From assembly GCA_022511055.1 (NCBI GenBank), contig JAFLSH010000090.1, forward strand, positions 1-10,603: a stretch of 10,603 nt of DNA. The letters are read 5' to 3'. This DNA comes from Prevotella sp. Its GTDB lineage: Bacteria > Bacteroidota > Bacteroidia > Bacteroidales > Bacteroidaceae. The notes below the pieces were generated by a model, which worked only from the letters and a program-made list of their open reading frames with translations, was not told where the DNA came from and did not search any database. This document shows, in pieces, positions 1 to 5,186 of this stretch (position 1 is the stretch's first letter; every line of letters starts with the position of its first letter). The position numbers were made by a program, and so were the translations under genes.

Positions 1-26
1 CCGTGAGTTTTGCCCGAAACTCACGG
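1..26. repeat. Perfect 10-bp inverted repeat (hairpin, possible terminator)
   Basis: CCGTGAGTTT (1-10) and AAACTCACGG (17-26) are perfect reverse complements around the 6-nt loop TGCCCG. On the + strand the stem is followed by AGTAATTTT rather than a clean T tract, so it would be a weak intrinsic terminator for a gene ending left of the window. It could equally be a terminator for the other strand or the edge of a repeat element. The left flank is not visible, so the role is inferred. Confidence 0.5.
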
Positions 27-153
27 AGTAATTTTCCTAAAGCACCGCTTTTTTGCCGAAAGTCATGGACTTTTCTGAAAATGCTGTGGACTGGGCTTTT
101 ATCTTAACTCCTTTTAACATCTGGGGCTCATTTAACTCCTAAACACTCTCTCT

Positions 154-191
154 CGCGCGTGTGCGTGTACGCGCATACGCGTATATGTATA
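154..191. repeat. 38-bp perfect alternating purine-pyrimidine tract (Z-DNA-prone)
   Basis: Every even position from 154 to 190 is a pyrimidine and every odd position from 155 to 191 is a purine, with no exception. The tract starts as CG and TG steps and ends as TA-rich steps. Alternating CG/TG/CA sequence of this length is the classic substrate for left-handed Z-DNA under negative supercoiling. That structural property is established knowledge; any biological function here is inference. Confidence 0.75.
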
Positions 192-301
192 GGGAAAAAT
201 TTATCAGCCTACACCCTCGACACCCCCTGCACCCGTGGCTTGTAACCGTCTGATTTTCAGTAGCTGTTTTGGGAAGGTTAGGGTGTTGGGGGCTCAATCT
301 G

Positions 302-322
302 CCCTACACCCACCCCACACCC
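302..322 (-). other. Predicted G-quadruplex motif, minus strand
   Basis: The + strand has four C tracts (302-304, 309-311, 313-316, 320-322) separated by spacers of 4, 1 and 3 nt. The minus strand therefore reads as G3+ tracts with loops of 3, 1 and 4 nt, which satisfies the standard four-tract rule with short, stability-favouring loops. This is a sequence-motif prediction only. Confidence 0.6.
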
Positions 323-335
323 AGCGCTCAGTTTC

Positions 336-364
336 GGGGTGTCGGGGGTGTTGAGGGTGTAGGG
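336..364 (+). other. Predicted G-quadruplex motif, plus strand
   Basis: Four G tracts (336-339, 344-348, 355-357, 362-364) are separated by loops TGTC (4 nt), TGTTGA (6 nt) and TGTA (4 nt), meeting the standard four-tract rule. It lies 13 nt from the opposite-strand quadruplex motif at 302-322, so each strand could form one. It is about 200 nt upstream of the histidine kinase start and about 165 nt upstream of its predicted transcription start. Confidence 0.6.
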
Positions 365-374
365 CACTCAGTTT

Positions 375-400
375 GTATAGCTACTATACGCGCGCGCGTA
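375..400. repeat. Small hairpin plus CG-alternating tract
   Basis: GTATAG (375-380) and CTATAC (384-389) form a perfect 6-bp inverted repeat with a 3-nt loop. It runs directly into TATACGCGCGCGCGTA (385-400), a 16-bp perfectly alternating pyrimidine-purine tract with a CG core. GGGCAC (362-367) and GTGCCC (401-406) flank the segment as a further 6-bp inverted pair. This is the second Z-DNA-prone tract in the spacer, mirroring the one at 154-191 on the other side of the C/G-rich blocks. Confidence 0.55.
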
Positions 401-436
401 GTGCCCGGAGGGGAATGTGGCGAGGTTATGGCTTCT

Positions 437-456
437 GTTTTTAGCGGTTTTTAGCG
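437..456 (+). repeat. Perfect tandem duplication of a 10-bp unit
   Basis: GTTTTTAGCG is present twice head to tail (437-446 and 447-456) with no spacer, about one helical turn apart. It lies some 36 bp upstream of the -33 region of the kinase promoter, a location where an activator or repressor could bind, but it may also be a replication-slippage product. TTAGCGGTTTT (441-451) is also nearly complementary to AAAACTGCTAA (477-487), with one mismatch. Confidence 0.5.
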
Positions 457-491
457 ATGGGTTTTGCCGAAACGTTAAAACTGCTAAGAAA

Positions 492-523
492 ATTGCAAGA
501 TTGGCCGAAAATGTGTACCTTTG
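492..523 (+). promoter_or_regulatory. Bacteroidota-type sigma-70 promoter for the histidine kinase
   Basis: TACCTTTG (516-523) matches the Bacteroidota -7 consensus TAnnTTTG exactly. ATTG at 492-495 supplies a partial -33 box with a 20-nt spacer, near the usual 19-20. Transcription would begin around 528-531, giving a leader of about 30 nt before ATG 561. The AT-rich leader has no Shine-Dalgarno sequence, as is usual for the phylum. This placement is the main reason to reject the longer kinase start at GTG 417. Confidence 0.65.
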
Positions 524-560
524 CACATCAAATCTAAACTACAACAAATCGCATACTCTC

Positions 561-2363
561 ATGGCTCGCTATATTGGTGTCTTAATCTTGAGTTTTTTTG
601 TGACAGTCGCAACGTCGGCACAGGAACTGCCGGGCAGTGTCCTTCTCGACCGATACCACCGTCTGTTCAACCTTGCCAACCCGGATAGCGTAGACACGTT
701 TTACAAAATCTCCGCGCAGCTGCTGGAGATGGCCCAGCAAGAGGGGAATATGGACAGGTACTATGCGCTTCTGGCTAACGAGATAGTCTACGAAGCAAAC
801 AACGAGCAGCACTTCAGCGCCATCGAGAAGGCCAATGCCCTCATCGAAGACCTCAAGGAAAGCCACGGCAAGGAGGCATATTACAGCTATGCCTACAAGG
901 CACTGGGCAGCATCTTCGAGCAGCGGGGCAACAACCAGATGGCTAAACACTACTATGAAGATGCGCTCAGGTACGTGCCAACCGGCAACCACGGCGAGGT
1001 GTCGGAGCAGTTCCGCTCCCTGCAGCATAACCTCTATTCGAGCCTGGCGCGCGTGACCATCGTCATGGCCCCCGATGAGGCTTGGAAATGGAACGAGTGC
1101 CTGAAGCAATACTCCAAGGAGAATCCGCACTACCGAAAGCCCTATCTCTCGCACAAGGCGCAGATTTATTTCTACAAGGGCGACTGGGATGGCTTCCTGA
1201 GAACGAAACGCAGGTATGATGAGTTCGTGAATACCCCGGAGTCTCCCCAGTACTACTACGGTGAGAACAAGCTGGATTTGATGGAGAACGTTGTCACCGG
1301 CAACTACGAAGAGGCGCTGCGGCAACTGGACTCGCTGAGGCTTAACCACATCACGAAACTTGATGTCTCCATGAGAATCCATGAAATCATGGGGCGGCAA
1401 GACCTGATGCGTGAGGATGCGTACAGGCGGATATACCTGCAGGATTCGCTCAACAACGAAGTCATCTATGAAAACCTGAACGCGCTGAACGTCTCGCTGG
1501 GCATGTCGAAGCTGCAGGCGGAGTCGGCCCGCGAGCGGGAGCTGTGGATGTGGTTGTTCATAGGGCTGATGGTGCTGGCTTTCGCCCTGCTCATCTGGCG
1601 CTACGTCACCCGCTACCGCTACATGAAGCGCATTGAGCAGCAGAATGCGAAGCTGGAGATGGCATTCGCAAAGGCACAGGAGTCAGACCGCATGAAAACC
1701 TCGTTCATACAGCTTGTCAGCCACGAAATGCGCACCCCGCTGAATATCATCACCGGCTTTGTGCAGATTTTTGCCAATTCCGAATACGAGGTGGAGCCAG
1801 AGGACCGCGACACCATGTTGCGGGCTATAGACGAGAACACTGTTGCCATTACCAATATTGTCAACAACCTGCTGGAAGTCTCGCTGGAGAGCAGCAAGAC
1901 GCAATATGAGCGGAACGACCGCATTGTCATCGAAGACTTCTGCCGATACATCATGACCATGGCGGAAGACAGAAACCACGGGCGACTGGAGCTGAAGTAC
2001 CGTAATGGTCTGCCCGATGACTTCACCATACAGAGCAACAAGGGCGGCATTGAGCATATTGTCCGGCAGGTGATGGGTAACTCCCTGAAGTTCACCGAGC
2101 AGGGCTATCTTGAGCTGGCCGTCAGCGAAGACAGCGGCGGCGGCAATGTGCGCTTCGTGATGGCAGACACGGGCATCGGCATTCCAGAGGAACTCCACGA
2201 CCGCGTGTTTGAGCAGTTCTATAAGGTCGACCCCTTCAAGCAGGGACTTGGCATTGGCCTGTTCCTGAGCCGCAAGATAGCCGCTCTCCTGGGCGGAACG
2301 CTGGTCATTGACAAGAACTACCATGATGGTACGCGTGTGATTCTGACCATTCCTGTGAAATAG
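561..2363 (+). CDS. TPR-containing membrane sensor histidine kinase (orphan)
   Basis: This 600-residue protein is a sensor histidine kinase that should autophosphorylate and pass phosphate to a response regulator. Residues 1-20 form a signal peptide (cleavage near ATSA/QE). Residues about 25-325 are an alpha-helical periplasmic sensor with at least one clear tetratricopeptide-like repeat (about 107-140). A transmembrane helix spans about 329-346, followed by a coiled linker (about 355-378). The H box is SFIQLVSHEMRTPLN with phospho-acceptor H388. The N box contains N507, the G1 box is DTGIGIP (D536 onward), and the G2 box is GLGIGL (562-567). No receiver domain or neighbouring response regulator is visible. 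Start 561 is chosen because the promoter at 492-523 lies inside the longer frame and a signal peptide begins exactly there. The stimulus is unknown; the lactate operon 107 nt downstream on the same strand makes co-expression possible. Confidence 0.9.
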   Translation: MARYIGVLILSFFVTVATSAQELPGSVLLDRYHRLFNLANPDSVDTFYKISAQLLEMAQQEGNMDRYYALLANEIVYEANNEQHFSAIEKANALIEDLKESHGKEAYYSYAYKALGSIFEQRGNNQMAKHYYEDALRYVPTGNHGEVSEQFRSLQHNLYSSLARVTIVMAPDEAWKWNECLKQYSKENPHYRKPYLSHKAQIYFYKGDWDGFLRTKRRYDEFVNTPESPQYYYGENKLDLMENVVTGNYEEALRQLDSLRLNHITKLDVSMRIHEIMGRQDLMREDAYRRIYLQDSLNNEVIYENLNALNVSLGMSKLQAESARERELWMWLFIGLMVLAFALLIWRYVTRYRYMKRIEQQNAKLEMAFAKAQESDRMKTSFIQLVSHEMRTPLNIITGFVQIFANSEYEVEPEDRDTMLRAIDENTVAITNIVNNLLEVSLESSKTQYERNDRIVIEDFCRYIMTMAEDRNHGRLELKYRNGLPDDFTIQSNKGGIEHIVRQVMGNSLKFTEQGYLELAVSEDSGGGNVRFVMADTGIGIPEELHDRVFEQFYKVDPFKQGLGIGLFLSRKIAALLGGTLVIDKNYHDGTRVILTIPVK

Positions 2364-2417
2364 GCAGGGTAGGGGCGGAAGGCGCAACGGGGCTGCCGTG
2401 AAAGCAAGAAGAAAGAA

Positions 2418-2435
2418 TGTCTCTGCAAAGAGACA
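2418..2435 (+). promoter_or_regulatory. 7-bp hairpin with GCAA tetraloop in the lutA leader
   Basis: TGTCTCT (2418-2424) and AGAGACA (2429-2435) are perfect reverse complements around GCAA, a stable GNRA-type RNA tetraloop. It lies between the kinase stop (2363) and lutA (2471), 35 nt before the start. There is no T tract after it on the + strand, so it does not look like an intrinsic terminator. An mRNA-stabilising or attenuating leader structure, or a protein operator, are possible roles. Confidence 0.4.
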
Positions 2436-2470
2436 CCGAAAAGAAACCTGAAACAAATATTGACAAGACA

Positions 2471-3208
2471 ATGATGAAAGTCGGATTGTTCATTCCCTGC
2501 TACGTAGATGCTGTCTACCCCGAGGTGGGTGTGGCCACCTATAGGCTGCTGAGGCACCTGGGGGTTGATGTAGCCTATCCCGAAGGGCAGACCTGCTGCG
2601 GGCAGCCCATGGCAAATGCGGGCTTCGAAGGGCAGGCCGTGCCGCTGGCGCGGAAGTTCGAGGAGCGCTTCAAGGAGTTTGACTATGTGGTGGCACCCAG
2701 TGTCAGTTGTACGGCGTTTGTGCGGATTAACTACCCGCGGCTGCTTAGCCACGAGTGCCAGACGGCCGGAAAGGCAATGGATGTGGTGGAGTTTCTGCAT
2801 GATGTGCTGAAGGTCAGCGGGCCGTTGGGCACGTTTCCCCACAAGGTGAGCCTGCACAACTCCTGTCACGGAGTGAGGGAGCTGGGGCTGAGCGCCCCTT
2901 CGGAGATGAACGTGTCGAAGTTCAACAAGATAAGGGATTTGCTTCAGCTGGTCAAGGACTGTGAAGTGGTTGAGCCTGAGCGGCCCGATGAGTGTTGTGG
3001 CTTTGGCGGCATGTTTTCCGTAGAGGAGACCGCCGTCTCGGCACAGATGGGCAGGGATAAGTTGGAACGCCACATCCAGACAGGTGCTGACTATGTCACC
3101 GGCCCCGATTGCTCGTGCCTGATGCACATGGCAGGCGTGGCCAAGAGGCAGGGGCTGAAGACGGTGGAGTTCAAGCACGTGGTAGAAATATTAGCAGCAG
3201 GATTATGA
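2471..3208 (+). CDS. lutA: LutA, (Fe-S)-binding subunit of the L-lactate oxidation complex
   Basis: This is the 245-residue LutA/YkgE/LldE-type subunit, which with LutB and LutC oxidises L-lactate to pyruvate in the cytoplasm. It is two CCG domains, a fold that binds iron-sulfur clusters as in heterodisulfide reductase subunit B. The first CCG set is C10, C42-C43 and C80, with spacings of 31 and 36 residues that fit the family pattern; the second is C132, C175-C176 and C214/C216 (SCH, ECCGFGG, DCSC). The length is normal for LutA. Two adjacent ATGs exist at 2471 and 2474; homologues usually begin MKVGLFIPCY, so 2474 is nearly as likely. An upstream ATG extension from 2417 adds unconserved residues and overlaps the hairpin. 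The stop overlaps lutB by 4 nt (ATGA). No promoter box of the TAnnTTTG type is seen in 2364-2470, so it may be read from the kinase promoter. Confidence 0.93.
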   Translation: MMKVGLFIPCYVDAVYPEVGVATYRLLRHLGVDVAYPEGQTCCGQPMANAGFEGQAVPLARKFEERFKEFDYVVAPSVSCTAFVRINYPRLLSHECQTAGKAMDVVEFLHDVLKVSGPLGTFPHKVSLHNSCHGVRELGLSAPSEMNVSKFNKIRDLLQLVKDCEVVEPERPDECCGFGGMFSVEETAVSAQMGRDKLERHIQTGADYVTGPDCSCLMHMAGVAKRQGLKTVEFKHVVEILAAGL

Positions 3209-4575
3209 GTACACAGCACAGCAAAGCAGCCAAGAAGTTTCTGGAGAATCAGGCATACGCCAAGTGGCATGACGATACGTTCTGGGCAGTCCGCACCAAG
3301 CGCGACAAGATGGCCATGGGGCTGGAAGAGTGGGAGCAGTTGCGCGAGAAGGCATCGGCCATCAAGCGCCACACCATCACTCACTTAGACGAATATCTGG
3401 AACAGTTTGCCGGCAATGCCGAGAAAAACGGCGTTATCGTGCATTGGGCCAAAGATGCCGGTGAGTTTAACGAGATTGTCTATGGCATCTTGCAGCAGCA
3501 CGGGGTGAAGAAGATGGTGAAGTCGAAGTCGATGCTTACCGAGGAGTGCGAGATGAATCCCTACCTGGAAGCGCGCGGCATCGAAGTGGTGGAGACTGAC
3601 CTGGGCGAGCGGATTATCCAGCTGAAAGGGCAGAAGCCCAGCCATATTGTCATGCCGGCCATTCATCTGAACCATGATGATGTGGGCGAGCTGTTTGAGG
3701 AGAAGGGCATCTCTGACCAGAAGGGCAACCATGACCCGACTTACCTCACCTACATGGCGCGGCTCTCGCTGCGCAACGAGTTCCTGACCGCTGATGCGGG
3801 CATGACCGGCGCCAACTTCGGCATAGCCGAAACGGGCGACATTGTGGTGTGTACCAATGAGGGCAATGCCGATATGTCAACCTCGTGCCCGAAGCTGCAC
3901 ATTGCCGCCATCGGGCTGGAGAAGGTCATTCCCAACTATGACTGTCTGGCCGTGTTCCAGCGCATGCTCTGCCGTGCCGGCACGGGGCAGCCCACCACCA
4001 CCTATACCTCGCACTTCCGCAAGGCGCGCCCCACGGCCAGGGAGATGCACATCATACTGGTAGACAACGGGCGCTCGGAGTGGATAGCCAATCCCGAACA
4101 CTGGGAGATGCTGAAGTGCATCCGCTGCGGCTCGTGCATGAACACCTGCCCCGTCTATCGCCGGAGCGGCGGCTACTCCTATAGCTACTTCATCCCCGGC
4201 CCTGTGGGCATCAACCTCGGCATGCTGCGCGACCGGCAGAAGCACTCCGGCAACGTCTCGGCATGCACGCTCTGCCTGAGCTGCCAGACGGTCTGCCCTG
4301 TCAAGATAGACTTGGGCGACCAGGTCTACAAGTGGCGGCAGCAACTCGATGAGTTTGGCACGGCCAACCCCGAGAAGAAACTGATGTGCCGGGGCATGAG
4401 CCTGCTTTTCGGCAGTTCTGCCCTCTACAAGACCGCCACGGCTGTGTCGCCCCTGCTCAACGTTGTGCCGCCGTTCATCATGAACATGAAACTCAACCCG
4501 TGGGCTGAGGGGCACGAGATGATGAAGTTCCCCAAGAAGCCGTTCCACTCGCTGATAAAGGAGCTTGAAAAGTAA
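3205..4575 (+). CDS. lutB: LutB, LUD-domain iron-sulfur subunit of L-lactate oxidation complex
   Basis: This 456-residue protein is LutB (LldF/YkgF family), the electron-transfer subunit of the LutABC lactate oxidase system. Residues about 60-290 form the LUD (DUF162) domain, with the typical stretch GMTGANFGIAETGD and a TNEGN motif. Two ferredoxin-type [4Fe-4S] motifs follow: C305-x2-C308-x2-C311-x3-CP (C315) and C354-x2-C357-x2-C360-x3-CP (C364). The C-terminal about 85 residues are helical and end near a short basic tail. All eight cluster cysteines are intact and the length is close to characterised LutB proteins, so it should be functional. The start at 3205 overlaps the lutA stop as ATGA, implying translational coupling; a longer frame from 3109 is simply the lutA coding region read out of frame. 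Confidence 0.94.
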   Translation: MSTQHSKAAKKFLENQAYAKWHDDTFWAVRTKRDKMAMGLEEWEQLREKASAIKRHTITHLDEYLEQFAGNAEKNGVIVHWAKDAGEFNEIVYGILQQHGVKKMVKSKSMLTEECEMNPYLEARGIEVVETDLGERIIQLKGQKPSHIVMPAIHLNHDDVGELFEEKGISDQKGNHDPTYLTYMARLSLRNEFLTADAGMTGANFGIAETGDIVVCTNEGNADMSTSCPKLHIAAIGLEKVIPNYDCLAVFQRMLCRAGTGQPTTTYTSHFRKARPTAREMHIILVDNGRSEWIANPEHWEMLKCIRCGSCMNTCPVYRRSGGYSYSYFIPGPVGINLGMLRDRQKHSGNVSACTLCLSCQTVCPVKIDLGDQVYKWRQQLDEFGTANPEKKLMCRGMSLLFGSSALYKTATAVSPLLNVVPPFIMNMKLNPWAEGHEMMKFPKKPFHSLIKELEK

Positions 4576-4585
4576 ACCTGAAACA
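4574..4585 (+). repeat. AAACCTGAAACA leader 12-mer, copy 2 (copy 1 at 2444-2455)
   Basis: The 12-mer AAACCTGAAACA occurs before lutA (2444-2455, 15 nt before ATG 2471) and before lutC (4574-4585, 19 nt before ATG 4605). The following bases are also similar (AAATATTGA and GATAATCAG). lutB, which starts by overlapping lutA, lacks it. It could be a translation-enhancing or regulatory element shared by two genes of one operon, or chance in AT-rich leaders. Confidence 0.4.
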
Positions 4586-4604
4586 GATAATCAGAAAAGC
4601 CAAG

Positions 4605-5186
4605 ATGAGCAACAAGGAAGATATACTGAAGAGATACAGAGCCAATGTCCGGCAGAAGTTCGACATGCCAGACCTGACTGACATCAAGGGTGTTGCCTAC
4701 CCAGACCCGCTGGCGCAGTTTGTCACCATGAGCGAGGCTGTGGGCGGGCGTGTGGTCGAAGTGAAAGACGGTCAGACGGTCGATGGGCTCATTCGCGAAC
4801 TCTACCCAGATGCCAGGGAGATAGCATCGAACTTGCCCGAAGTGACCATTGCCACGCGCAATCCCGATACCGTGGCCTCTGCCGCCGACCTGAACGGCAC
4901 TGATGTGGGGGTGATTCGCGGCGTGTTCGGCGTGGCTGAGAATGGCTGCATCTGGATTCCCCAACAGATGAAGGAGAAGGCTGTCTGCTTCATCTCAGAG
5001 AATCTGATTATTCTGCTGCCCAAGTCGCAGATTGTCAATAATATGCACGAGGCATACCGCCGCATCGAGTTCAATGACTACGGCTATGGCACTTTCATCA
5101 GCGGGCCTTCAAAGACAGCCGACATTGCGCAGGTGCTGGTCATGGGTGCCCAGGCGGCGCGCAGCGTAACCGTCTTTCTCATTTGA
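4605..5186 (+). CDS. lutC: LutC, LUD-domain subunit of L-lactate oxidation complex
   Basis: This 193-residue protein is LutC (LldG/YkgG family), the small third subunit of the lactate oxidation system, built around a single LUD domain. Visible family signatures are ATRNPDT, the GVFGVAENG segment in mid-protein and GPSKTADIAQ near the C-terminus; the last one usually reads TADIE, so A replaces the customary acidic residue here. It has no cysteine cluster motif, as expected. It begins 29 nt after lutB. The leader contains AAACCTGAAACA (4574-4585), the same 12-mer that lies 15 nt before lutA. Its stop codon overlaps the stop of the opposite-strand aminotransferase gene by 8 nt, so there is no terminator between them. 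No lactate permease (lutP) or lutR regulator is in view. Confidence 0.9.
   Translation: MSNKEDILKRYRANVRQKFDMPDLTDIKGVAYPDPLAQFVTMSEAVGGRVVEVKDGQTVDGLIRELYPDAREIASNLPEVTIATRNPDTVASAADLNGTDVGVIRGVFGVAENGCIWIPQQMKEKAVCFISENLIILLPKSQIVNNMHEAYRRIEFNDYGYGTFISGPSKTADIAQVLVMGAQAARSVTVFLI
5179..5186. other. 8-nt convergent overlap of lutC and aminotransferase stop codons
   Basis: TCATTTGA contains the + strand lutC stop (TGA 5184-5186) and, on the minus strand, the aminotransferase stop (TGA read from 5181-5179). Two convergent operons therefore share their last bases, and no hairpin with a T tract lies between them. Transcription from each side must terminate inside, or run antisense through, the other operon. 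Confidence 0.9.

Larger units (their letters stand above)
208..364. repeat. Inverted C-rich/G-rich block array (TACACCC/GGGTGTA repeats)
   Basis: Blocks alternate strand: C-rich 208-234, G-rich 276-294, C-rich 302-322, G-rich 336-364. GCCCTACACCC (301-311) is the perfect reverse complement of GGGTGTAGGGC (355-365). The first block is an imperfect inverted copy of the last (shared CCTACACCCTC, then a similar ACACCCC). The array can therefore fold as hairpins or cruciforms. I recall similar TACACCC-rich spacers near VirE/DUF3987-type genes in Bacteroidales, but no such gene is visible here, so that link is only a suggestion. Confidence 0.6.
1..560. other. Structured intergenic region without a convincing gene
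   Basis: No credible coding sequence is seen in the first 560 bases: the only sizeable + frame (269-454) begins at TTG and translates low-complexity repeats, and the upstream extension of the kinase frame from GTG 417 runs through the kinase promoter. The stretch holds the hairpin at 1-26, a direct repeat of TTAACTCCT (104-112 and 132-140), an alternating purine-pyrimidine tract (154-191), alternating C-rich and G-rich blocks (208-234, 276-294, 302-322, 336-364), a second alternating tract (385-400), a tandem 10-bp repeat (437-456) and the kinase promoter (492-523). The 11-mer TTTTGCCGAAA occurs at 51-61 and 462-472, with the variant TTTTGCCCGAAA at 8-19. Confidence 0.75.

Noticed and set aside
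269..454. Short + strand frame starting at TTG
   Set aside because: It translates the C/G-rich repeat blocks into low-complexity Gly/Val/Pro sequence with no recognisable domain.
417..560. N-terminal extension of the histidine kinase from GTG 417, preceded by a GGAGGGG Shine-Dalgarno-like sequence
   Set aside because: The promoter at 492-523 lies inside the extension and ATG 561 starts a textbook signal peptide; Bacteroidota do not generally rely on Shine-Dalgarno sites.
582..1400. 272-residue minus-strand frame opposite the kinase sensor region
   Set aside because: It is fully antisense to a well-supported gene, with no domain and no start context; such frames arise from codon bias in GC-rich genes.
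2417..2470. Earlier ATG for lutA at 2417
   Set aside because: It adds 18 polar residues absent from the family's usual MKVGLFIPCY start and would overlap the leader hairpin and the shared 12-mer.
1683..3178. Two long minus-strand frames (262 and 286 residues) across the kinase end and lutA
   Set aside because: Both are antisense to conserved catalytic motifs on the + strand and span the intergenic gap without sense; no family resemblance.
3877..4548. 223-residue minus-strand frame opposite lutB
   Set aside because: It covers the intact ferredoxin motifs of lutB on the other strand and looks like Arg/Ala/His-rich antisense translation.
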